Source of the DNA: Planctomycetota bacterium
GTDB lineage: Bacteria > Planctomycetota > B15-G4
Length of the DNA: 64,000 bases
NCBI GenBank assembly: GCA_029259745.1
Contig: JAJDEO010000040.1
Span: 1-64,000 of the forward strand
Reading direction: 5' to 3'
The notes below the pieces were generated by a model. The model saw only the letters and a list, made by a program, of their open reading frames with translations. It was not told the DNA's origin and made no database searches. Position numbers and translations under genes: made by a program. Shown here in pieces: positions 25,410 to 33,091 of the stretch; positions within the stretch are counted from its first letter, which is position 1, and every line of letters begins with the position of its first letter.

Positions 25410-27251
25410 TCAACCGTGTGGGCGCTCGGCCTCGTAGCGCGCCACGGCCTGCTCGAGCAGCTCGGCCCGCGTGAGCGCGAAGGTCGACTGATCAGCACGA
25501 CCGAGGTCGGCGCGGATCTTGCCGAGCGCGCGCCACAGCGACGCGAAGTGAGTGGCGAGTTCGGCCGTCCGCCCCCACTGGATGTCGACACGCCGACCGA
25601 GGCGCGCGACCTCACGCGGTTCATCCGCCAAGGCCTGCGCGAGCAGCGACTCGGCCCGTTGCGCGTCACCATGCGCGAGCGCCAGGTCGACCCGTGGCAG
25701 CAGAGCGTAGCGGTGCGACGCGGTGATGTCGGCGACGCGCACTGCGTGCACACCCGGCGGGAGACTCCGACCCACGAAGAGACTCAGGACGACCACGGAC
25801 GGTGCCGCGATGAGCAGCGCTCGCCATTCGCGCGCGCGCACCCAGGCGAGAGCCCGAACGAGCCCGTGCGCCGCGAAGGGCATCGCCAGCACGACGAACA
25901 CGAGGCGGTAGCGCGCCAGGCTCGCGAACGCGATAAGCGGAAACAGCGCGGCGGCAAGTGACCCGAGCGCCGCCGCGGCGCGCCGACGGCGAGCGGGCTG
26001 CCGCAGCACGAGAGCAACGCCCAGCAACGCCCAGGGAAGGACGAATGACCAGCCGATCACCGCGAAGCCCAGCGCGGGCGCCTTGTCGCGGTACGCCACG
26101 ACGCTGATGTTGTTCGGCGCCTCGAATCCATGGGCGACGAAGAGCAGCCGACGCGCGCCGTAGCCGAGCACGTCCCACGGATGCTCGTGCGTGAAGAGCA
26201 TCGCGCGCGTCACGGCCTGGGAGTCACCTCCCGACTCGCCCATCACGCGCGCGATCACCCACGGGTCGCGATAGGAACCGAGGACACTCGGCCCGTCACC
26301 GGCGGCATTGTTGACGAGCATCGACACCGGTCCGACGCTCGACAAGCTCGTGATCGGTGCCCCGACGCGGGCATTGCGGACGAAGACGGGCGAGGCGATG
26401 AGCAACGCACCGACGAGCCCGCCGATCGCCGCCGGCGCCACGGATGCGAGTGGTCGGCCCGCGCGACGCGCCGCGACGACGAGCGCGACCGCCGTTCCCA
26501 GCGGGACGAGCGCGAAGGTCGCCTTCAACAGCACGGCCAGACCGCAGCACGCACCAAGCACGAACCCGCGACGGGCCGTCTGGCGCCGCCACGCCCACAT
26601 CGTGACGCGCACGAGCAGGAGGGCGAAGAACACCGTCGATGTCGCGCGCAGCAGGACGAACTCGTAGACGATCAGCGTCTCGTAGCCAGCCGCGAGGACC
26701 AGCGCAGCAAGTGCCGCGGGGCGCCCGAAGAGGCGCGCCGTGATCGACCAGAGCAGGCCAAGGGAGAGCAGCCCGAGTGCGACCTGACACGCGAAGACGA
26801 CGCGCACCTCGAGTCCGGCGGCGGCGTACACCGCCGCAACGACGTAGGGATAGAGCGGCTCTTGGTGGAACTTGACGCCGCCGTACCAGTCGTCCCACAG
26901 CAACGTGGCCGCCGTGGATCCGTCTGCCCGCTGCTGCGCTCGGGCGCCGAGCTCAGCCTCTCGTTCGGGGTGCGTGATGAAGTGGATCGCCGCCGATTCG
27001 GCATGCCAATCGTGGTGCGGGTGCAGGGCCTTGTCCGTCCAGACATCGCCCGCGACGATCGAGCGCGCCCAACCATCGAAGAAGTGCATGTCCGTGGACG
27101 CCCAGCGGTGCTGGTCGAGCAACCCCGCGTCCTCGAGCTGGGCGACGGCTCCGAGCCGCAGCAGACACGTCGCCGCGACCACCACGCAGATCGCAAGGCA
27201 CATGCTGCGCCGACGTCGGCGGGCCGGGAGCTCGGTACGGATCTCGTCCAT
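25410..27251 (-). CDS. ArnT/GT39-type membrane glycosyltransferase
   Basis: 613 aa from ATG 27251, which has AAGGGGAC upstream. The N-terminal helix (LAICVVVAATCLLRL) is followed by a long first loop with the acidic pair in WDDWYGG and the HQEPLYPYVVAAVY motif typical of GT-C family 39/PMT-like proteins. About ten further membrane helices follow, then a soluble C-terminal ~100 residues with TPR-like helical pairs (RAESLLAQALADEP and after). It probably transfers a sugar from a polyprenyl phosphate donor at the outer face of the inner membrane. The open frame continues to 27596, but the upstream part has no domain and lacks a suitable start. Confidence 0.8.
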   Translation of the reverse strand: MDEIRTELPARRRRRSMCLAICVVVAATCLLRLGAVAQLEDAGLLDQHRWASTDMHFFDGWARSIVAGDVWTDKALHPHHDWHAESAAIHFITHPEREAELGARAQQRADGSTAATLLWDDWYGGVKFHQEPLYPYVVAAVYAAAGLEVRVVFACQVALGLLSLGLLWSITARLFGRPAALAALVLAAGYETLIVYEFVLLRATSTVFFALLLVRVTMWAWRRQTARRGFVLGACCGLAVLLKATFALVPLGTAVALVVAARRAGRPLASVAPAAIGGLVGALLIASPVFVRNARVGAPITSLSSVGPVSMLVNNAAGDGPSVLGSYRDPWVIARVMGESGGDSQAVTRAMLFTHEHPWDVLGYGARRLLFVAHGFEAPNNISVVAYRDKAPALGFAVIGWSFVLPWALLGVALVLRQPARRRRAAAALGSLAAALFPLIAFASLARYRLVFVVLAMPFAAHGLVRALAWVRAREWRALLIAAPSVVVLSLFVGRSLPPGVHAVRVADITASHRYALLPRVDLALAHGDAQRAESLLAQALADEPREVARLGRRVDIQWGRTAELATHFASLWRALGKIRADLGRADQSTFALTRAELLEQAVARYEAERPHG

Positions 27252-27559
27252 GTCCCCTTGATCGGCGCATGGCGAAGGCACGCTGAAACCCGCTTGGCGT
27301 GGACGCCCGCAGCCGCTTGGACAGGTGAGCCGGCACGCCTCGCGAACGCGCGACAAAAGCTGCGCCGGGTCGAACGCCGGCGCGCTGTGCAAGGAAGCGA
27401 ACGCCGGCGACGCGGTGAACTCGTTGCGGCGCGGGTAACCGGCACGTGGCCCGTCGTTTCCATCGCAGCGTGGAAATGTCCGCAGCGGTGGATTGGTCGA
27501 GACTCTCACGCCCCGACGAGGGCGACTGGACGCCGCGAGGCGGCTGGGATATGTCTCGG
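27252..27559. other. Gene-free stretch upstream of the GT39 gene
   Basis: About 308 bases with no convincing gene. Near 27480-27510 the sequence CGCAGCGGTGGATTGGTCGAG closely matches one inside partial repeat copy E at 42130-42150, on the same strand, suggesting that another piece of the same repeat family lies here. The GT39 promoter should be in this stretch but is not recognisable. Confidence 0.45.
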
Positions 27560-27720
27560 CGATCGTCGCGAGCTCGCTGCTGGCCCTCGCTGGCAAGACG
27601 CCGCGAAGTTCTCGGAACGGAGGTGGTCCGTTCTGGCCGTCGAGGATCGGACACGTCGCTGCAACGCGGCCAGCGAGGACTCAGATGCGACCGCAGCAGA
27701 TCGGCCGTGCGTCATCCGGG
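27560..27720 (+). repeat. Dispersed intergenic repeat, copy D
   Basis: The most complete copy: CGATCGTCGCGAG, CTGGCCCTCGCTGGCAAG, GGCCGTCGAGGATCGGACACGTCGCTGCAACGC, CAGCGAGGACTCAGATGCGACCGCAGCAGATCG and CGTCATCCGGG. It ends one base before the yigZ stop, so its end may act on that transcript. Confidence 0.65.
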
Positions 27721-28353
27721 CTACCGCCGCGTGGGTTCGGCGCGCCCGGAGGTGGCATCGAGGACGGCTGACACGAAGCCCTCCCAGGCCGACGCGGGCA
27801 GCCTCACCACGTGTCGCACGCGATCGCTGTAGGTCGTGTCGAGCACTTCGACTTCGTGGGCCGGGTAGAGGCGTTCGAGCCCGTCGACATCACCGTAGGC
27901 GAGCACCACCTCCGCCTCGCGCCAGTTGATCTTGTCGATACGCTCAACGCGAGCGAGTGCCTCGGAGACGGCGCCGCCGTAGGCCCGCACCAACCCGCCC
28001 TTGCCGAGCTTCGTCCCGCCGAACCAGCGCGTGACGACGACACTGACGTCACCGAGTCCGCTGTGAATCAACGCGTTGAGCATCGGCTTGCCCGCTGTTC
28101 CGTGCGGCTCGCCGTCATCGCTCATGCCGACCTGCGCCGTGCTTCCGGGCGGCCCGACGAGGTAGGCCCAGCAGTTGTGCGTCGCCACGCCGAACTCCTC
28201 GGACACGCCTGCGATGTGGGCCTTGGCCTCGTCGACGGTTGCCGCGCCCGTCAACGTGGCGAGGAATCGACTCCGTGAGATCTCGATCTCATGACGGAGC
28301 TCGCTTGCCGGAACGGGGTAGCGCGCATCGGCGCCGGCGGACTCAGCCATCAC
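27721..28353 (-). CDS. yigZ: YigZ/IMPACT family protein
   Basis: 210 aa, standard length. The N-terminal UPF0029/IMPACT domain carries the family signature DDGEPHGTAGKPMLNAL and the following VVVTRWFGGTKLGKGGLVRAYGG. The C-terminal domain of about 65 residues is the ferredoxin-like extension. Eukaryotic IMPACT regulates Gcn2; the bacterial protein has an RNA- or nucleotide-binding surface but no settled function. The start lies inside the end of the peptidase gene (11-bp overlap), pointing to co-translation. Confidence 0.93.
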   Translation of the reverse strand: MMAESAGADARYPVPASELRHEIEISRSRFLATLTGAATVDEAKAHIAGVSEEFGVATHNCWAYLVGPPGSTAQVGMSDDGEPHGTAGKPMLNALIHSGLGDVSVVVTRWFGGTKLGKGGLVRAYGGAVSEALARVERIDKINWREAEVVLAYGDVDGLERLYPAHEVEVLDTTYSDRVRHVVRLPASAWEGFVSAVLDATSGRAEPTRR

Positions 28354-29782
28354 CGTCGAGTTGATCGAGGATGCCGGACTCGGCGACGAGCGCCTCGATC
28401 GCCGCGCGCTCGACGGGCAACCCGCCGCGCGTGATCACCTCGCATCCGTCCTCCGTGACGATGACGACGTCCTCGATGCGGATCCCGATCCCGGTCGATT
28501 CCTCGTAGACACCCGGCTCGACGGTGATGGCCACGCCCGGCTCGAGCGGTGCCTGGAATGCGCCGACGTCGTGGACCTCCATGCCGATGTAGTGGCACGT
28601 GAAGTGACGCACGAGGTTCGCGAGGCCGCGCTCGGCGAGCACGGCGCGCGCGGCGGCATCGACGTCCATCATCGTGGCCCCGGGCTTCGTCGCGGCGATC
28701 CCCGCAGCCTGGGCCGCGGCCACGGCGTCGTAGAGTTCGGCCTGACGCTCCGTGAAACGCCCATTGACGGGCCACGTGCGCGTGATGTCCGTGGTGTAGT
28801 GGTCCATCTCGGGCCCGGCGTCGATGAGCAACACCTCGCCGTCTTCCATCCGGCGCGATGACGCGCTGTAGTGCAACACGCACGAGTTCGCCCCCGACCC
28901 GACGATCGCGTTGTACGCGTGCCCGGTGGCCCCGTGGCGCATCGCAACGAACCCGAGCAACGCGTCGAGTTCCCACTCTCCGAGGTCGGGCCGTGTCGAT
29001 CGAATCGCCTCAGCCATCGCAAGCGCTCCGGCCCGCGCGGCGCGCTTCATCGCCGCGATCTCTTCGGACGTCTTCACGCGGCGTAGTTCGTCGAGGTGCG
29101 GGCGCAGGTCGCGCACGTCGACCTTGCGGTCGTCGCGATCGAAGAGCGCACCGATGCGCTCACGCAATGCCGCCTCGCGACTCGATCGACCGTCGAAGGG
29201 GTCGGTGCGTCGACGGCGGTCATAGGGCTGGGCGCGATCGGCCGACATCGCGCGCGACAACCACGGATGCATCGACACCCAGACGACGCCACGCGCATCG
29301 GCGAACTCGCCGAGCGTGCTGACGAGTTCTTCCTCGGCCAGCACGTTGCGGAAGCCCGTGAGCTCCGAGACCCACGCATCGCCGCTGTCCCAGAGCTCGC
29401 CTTCCCAGCCCTCCGCGCGCACGTTCGGCTGCGCGAGAAACAAGATCTCCGTCCGCGTGTCGACATCGACGACGACGGCGGCATCGGAAGCCTCGATCCC
29501 GGTGAGGTACCAGAAGACCTTGTCCTGCTCGAACTCGGCGTAGGCGCGCGTCGCGGGAAGACCTCGCAGCAGCAGCACCCCCGCCGTGCTCTCACCGGCC
29601 TCGCGCGCAGCCTCATCGAGGCGATCGTAGAGCGCCGCCCGGCGCGCTGCGTGAAAGTCCTTGCCGAGGCCACAGACGGGAGCGCCCGTGCCGTCGCCGT
29701 GGTTGGGGATCGCCTGGGCGAACGACGAAGGGATGATGAGGACGAGCCCGGCAAGGGCCTGGAGTAGCGTCGGGAACGACAT
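28343..29782 (-). CDS. Exported Xaa-Pro aminopeptidase (M24 family)
   Basis: 479 aa from ATG 29782. A signal peptide (LLQALAGLVLIIPSSFAQA) is followed by the AMP_N domain (about 40-200) and an M24 pita-bread catalytic domain. Dimetal ligands are visible in order: LLIDAGPEMDHYTTDITRTW (two Asp), CHYIGMEVHD (His), ITVEPGVYEE (Glu) and IRIEDVVIVTEDG (Glu). It removes N-terminal residues preceding proline. PepP is usually cytoplasmic; the signal peptide suggests a periplasmic or extracellular peptide scavenging role. It overlaps yigZ downstream. Confidence 0.9.
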   Translation of the reverse strand: MSFPTLLQALAGLVLIIPSSFAQAIPNHGDGTGAPVCGLGKDFHAARRAALYDRLDEAAREAGESTAGVLLLRGLPATRAYAEFEQDKVFWYLTGIEASDAAVVVDVDTRTEILFLAQPNVRAEGWEGELWDSGDAWVSELTGFRNVLAEEELVSTLGEFADARGVVWVSMHPWLSRAMSADRAQPYDRRRRTDPFDGRSSREAALRERIGALFDRDDRKVDVRDLRPHLDELRRVKTSEEIAAMKRAARAGALAMAEAIRSTRPDLGEWELDALLGFVAMRHGATGHAYNAIVGSGANSCVLHYSASSRRMEDGEVLLIDAGPEMDHYTTDITRTWPVNGRFTERQAELYDAVAAAQAAGIAATKPGATMMDVDAAARAVLAERGLANLVRHFTCHYIGMEVHDVGAFQAPLEPGVAITVEPGVYEESTGIGIRIEDVVIVTEDGCEVITRGGLPVERAAIEALVAESGILDQLDGDG

Positions 29783-29986
29783 CGCAGCCTCGTGGTGTGT
29801 CGAGTATCGGGGACGGCACTGACACGCCGTCGGGATCGCTGACGATACACGCAATGGCCGCGCCACGCCCTCTACCGGGCGGCTTGCCGGTCATCAGACG
29901 TCGCACGACACGCGCAACGCCGCTTCGACGATGTTCCGGCGTGAGCCCAGCGGCCACCGAACGCGAGCAAGCGCCGCCGACGCCGC

Positions 29987-31843
29987 TCAGCGCGCAGGCA
30001 GTGCCAGAAGCTCCAGCGCCGCGATGCGTGGGCCGTCCACGGGCAGCTGCGGCAAACGCAGGAGCCAATCGGCGCCGACAAGCTGCGCGAGCCGTGCAGC
30101 CGCCAGACCACGATCGCGGACGGAACCGAGCGTCGAGTCGACGTCCGTCAGGAGACGCATGGCCGTCTCGCCGTCGTGAAGGCGGATGAGTGCGTCGTCG
30201 ATCGGGCCTCGCTCGGCGCTCACGCGTCGCGCGAGGTACAGCGCATCGCGGGTGCGCTCGGGGTCGAGCGGCGCGAGGGCATCGGCAAACGCGACACGCA
30301 GGGGACCGTCGAGCGAAGGCGAACGCAGAAGCGTGAACATCGCATCGCGCGCCCGGCCACTGCCCGACAACGCCAACGCCGCCGCAGACCAGCCACGGAG
30401 TTGCGTCGCACTCCTCGTCGACGTGACGGTTGCGAGCAACGGTTCGATCATGTCGGAGTCGCCGGCGTGGAGTGCGGCCACGGCCACGGCCACGCGCACC
30501 TCCTCGCTGGCCGCCTCACGATACATGCGGTCGAAGACGTCCTTCGTCGTGCGCAGACGACCTGGGTGGGCATGGACGGCCCGCCCGAGTGCGAGCGCGA
30601 TCCACGGACGATCCGTCGCGCGTGTGATGCCATCGCTTTGAAGTCGCGCGAAGAGCTCGGCCTCGGCACTCGCAGAGAGTTCTCCGACACGCACGCGCCC
30701 GGCGAGTTCCGCGATGGCGACCCAGGCCGCGGAACGCACGTTCGAAGGCCCGGCGTTGCGTGCCACACCGAAGAGTTCGTCACGCACCGGCGACTGACCG
30801 AGGGAACCCACGGCCGCAATGGCGGGCGCGGCGGCCTCACGCACCCAGGGCGCCTCGGTTTCGTCGGCGAGCACGGCGAGCAGCTCGGGCAGTGCCGTCA
30901 AGACAGCCCAGTGCCCCAAGGTCGAGGCAGCAGCCACGCGCACTTCGAGTGCCTCGTCCTTCGACGCGAACATGTCGCGCAGACGTGCAGCGACCTGCGT
31001 GCTCGCGCGATCGGCCGGTGTCGCTCCCAGGGCGACGATGGCCGCGGCGCGCAGCCCACCTGGCAGATCGCGGTCGGCCGCGATCTCGGCAAGCCCCGCA
31101 CTACCTGCCTCGGCCAAGCCGAGCCCGATCGCGGCGGCCGCGCGCACGTCGGGCAGAACCGTGTCGCGTTGCACGAGCGCGCGCCCGGCCTGGGTGTCGT
31201 GCAGAAGCGCTTCGAGATCGTCGACCTCGCCGAGCAACCCGAGCGCGTAGGCGGCGTGCATGCGCACCAACGACGTGTCGTGTTGCAGGGCGCGCCGAAC
31301 GTCGCGCAGGGCGAAGTCGGCGACGTCACCACGAGCCGCCACGCCGAGCGCCAGCGTCGCCGGTGCCAACAGACTCAAGTTCCCGCCACGGCGCAGGATG
31401 CGCTGCAAGGTCGGTATGACTTCCTGCTCGACGAACGCGCGATCGACGGCCAACCCATCCCCGCTTCGCCCGCGCCCCGAGAGCGCCGAGCCGCTGCCAG
31501 TGCGTGCGACACGCCCCTCGGACGACGCGCGCAGAGCGTGTGTGAGCGCGCGTTCCCACGGGTCACGCCACGTGCGCACCGCCTGCCCGCTTGTCGAGCC
31601 ACCACTCGCCGGGGGACACCCGACCGAGTCGCCCGCCGAGCGCGGCAACCCGCTTGCGTCGCCAGGCTCCGGTGCGGTGCGGGCCGTACGTCCCGAGACA
31701 CCACGGGTGGCGACGCCGCGCGTGCCCGGTGCGTTCTTCGCCCGTGGCGACTCACCGCGGATCTGCAGGGCCACGGCATCGCTTGCCAGGCTGAACATGA
31801 GCACGACCACGAATGCGGTCCACGCTGCGCTGCTGCTTGTCAT
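29987..31843 (-). CDS. Secreted HEAT-repeat protein
   Basis: 618 aa from ATG 31843. A signal peptide (AAWTAFVVVLMFSLASDAVA) is followed by a ~110-residue Gly/Ser/Arg-rich disordered segment and then by helical HEAT/PBS-lyase repeats from about residue 130 to the end (for example VRRALQHDTSLVRMHAAYALGLLG and VRVAAASTLGHW). Such solenoids are protein-protein scaffolds. There is no catalytic domain, so a binding role in the periplasm is likely. The longer open frame starting with TTG at 31933 would bury the signal peptide. It lies 130 bp from the aldo/keto reductase gene on the same strand. Confidence 0.8.
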   Translation of the reverse strand: MTSSSAAWTAFVVVLMFSLASDAVALQIRGESPRAKNAPGTRGVATRGVSGRTARTAPEPGDASGLPRSAGDSVGCPPASGGSTSGQAVRTWRDPWERALTHALRASSEGRVARTGSGSALSGRGRSGDGLAVDRAFVEQEVIPTLQRILRRGGNLSLLAPATLALGVAARGDVADFALRDVRRALQHDTSLVRMHAAYALGLLGEVDDLEALLHDTQAGRALVQRDTVLPDVRAAAAIGLGLAEAGSAGLAEIAADRDLPGGLRAAAIVALGATPADRASTQVAARLRDMFASKDEALEVRVAAASTLGHWAVLTALPELLAVLADETEAPWVREAAAPAIAAVGSLGQSPVRDELFGVARNAGPSNVRSAAWVAIAELAGRVRVGELSASAEAELFARLQSDGITRATDRPWIALALGRAVHAHPGRLRTTKDVFDRMYREAASEEVRVAVAVAALHAGDSDMIEPLLATVTSTRSATQLRGWSAAALALSGSGRARDAMFTLLRSPSLDGPLRVAFADALAPLDPERTRDALYLARRVSAERGPIDDALIRLHDGETAMRLLTDVDSTLGSVRDRGLAAARLAQLVGADWLLRLPQLPVDGPRIAALELLALPAR

Positions 31844-31973
31844 GACCCTATCTCCGCCGCTCGGCACTCTTTCGCTGCTCTCGCTCGGCATTCCGGTGGA
31901 CTTCGTCACGCGCCCGCAACTTCCCCGAGCCAAGCATCAAGAGAGGAGACGTCCCTCCTCGCCGAACGCTACA

Positions 31974-32999
31974 TCACTTTTTCGTCGCACCGTCATCGAG
32001 GTCAAGCGACAGGCCCGTGAACGCCGCGTCGATCGCGGCCCAGGCGTCGCCAGGCAACGCCAGGTCACCAGCGCCGGCGTTCTCGTCGACTTGTTCAGCA
32101 CCTCGCACGCCGGCCAAAGCCGCTGTCACACCGCGCTGGGCCACGGTCCAGGCGAGCACGACCTGAGCCAGCGTCGCGCCACAGTCGGCCGCGACCGGCG
32201 TGACGACGTTCTTCAGCACCGCGTTCACGACCGCACGATTGCGCGGCTGGAACGTGGCTCGATGCCGACGGCCATCGTCGTCCGCGAAGACGCGCTCGGC
32301 CGTGACCTTGCCCGTAAGCAGGCCCTGCTCGAGCGGTGAATAGACGACGACGCCGACCTCGGCCGCAGCGCAGTGTGGCAGCACGTCGACCTCCGCCTCG
32401 CGCGCAAGCAGGCTGTACTTCGGTTGATCACTCGCGAGCGGGACGTCGCCAAGCGAAGACTGCGCCCTCTTCAACATCTCGACGTCGTAGTTCGACACGC
32501 CGATCGCGCGGATCTTTCCCTCTTCGCGCAACGTCGCGAGCGCCCCCATCGTGTCTGCGATCGGCGTCGTCGGGTCGGGCCAGTGCACCTGCACGACATC
32601 GATGACGTCGACACCGAGGCGCTCGAGGCTGCGTTCCACTTCGAGGCGCACCGAGTCGGGACGCGCGTTGCGATACACCTTCATCGGTGAGCCGTCGTCG
32701 TGCTTGCCCTCGAAGAAGAGCTCGCCGTCGTCGCAGTCCCAGCGCAGGCCGACTTTCGTCAGGATCACGGCGTCGTCGCGTCGCCCGGCGATCGCCTGTC
32801 CCACAAGGCGTTCGGAGTGCCCGAGTCCGTAGATCGGCGCCGTATCGATCGCGTTCATTCCGACATCGAGACCACGCCGCAGCGCCGCGATGGCCGAGGC
32901 ATCGTGCCGCGCCCCCCAGTATCCGCCGCCGATGGCCCATGCACCCGCGATGATCACAGGAACGGTCACATCCGAGCGGCCGAGTTGTCTTGTCTTCAT
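31974..32999 (-). CDS. Aldo/keto reductase
   Basis: 341 aa, a complete (alpha/beta)8 NADPH-dependent reductase. The catalytic tetrad is visible: Asp in NAIDTAPIYGLGHSERLVG (with the Tyr), Lys in AVILTKVG and His in VVQVHWPDP. GVSNYD marks the cofactor-side loop. Substrate cannot be inferred. An ATG 9 bases further upstream (MHPMKT) is equally possible. No signal peptide, so it is cytoplasmic. Confidence 0.9.
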   Translation of the reverse strand: MKTRQLGRSDVTVPVIIAGAWAIGGGYWGARHDASAIAALRRGLDVGMNAIDTAPIYGLGHSERLVGQAIAGRRDDAVILTKVGLRWDCDDGELFFEGKHDDGSPMKVYRNARPDSVRLEVERSLERLGVDVIDVVQVHWPDPTTPIADTMGALATLREEGKIRAIGVSNYDVEMLKRAQSSLGDVPLASDQPKYSLLAREAEVDVLPHCAAAEVGVVVYSPLEQGLLTGKVTAERVFADDDGRRHRATFQPRNRAVVNAVLKNVVTPVAADCGATLAQVVLAWTVAQRGVTAALAGVRGAEQVDENAGAGDLALPGDAWAAIDAAFTGLSLDLDDGATKK

Positions 33000-33091
33000 G
33001 GGGTGCACGATAGCAGTGCCCCGATGAACCGCTCGGCACTGACAGCGCGCGCTGCCGGGACGACGGGGTAGACTCGACGAAAGAGCACGGT

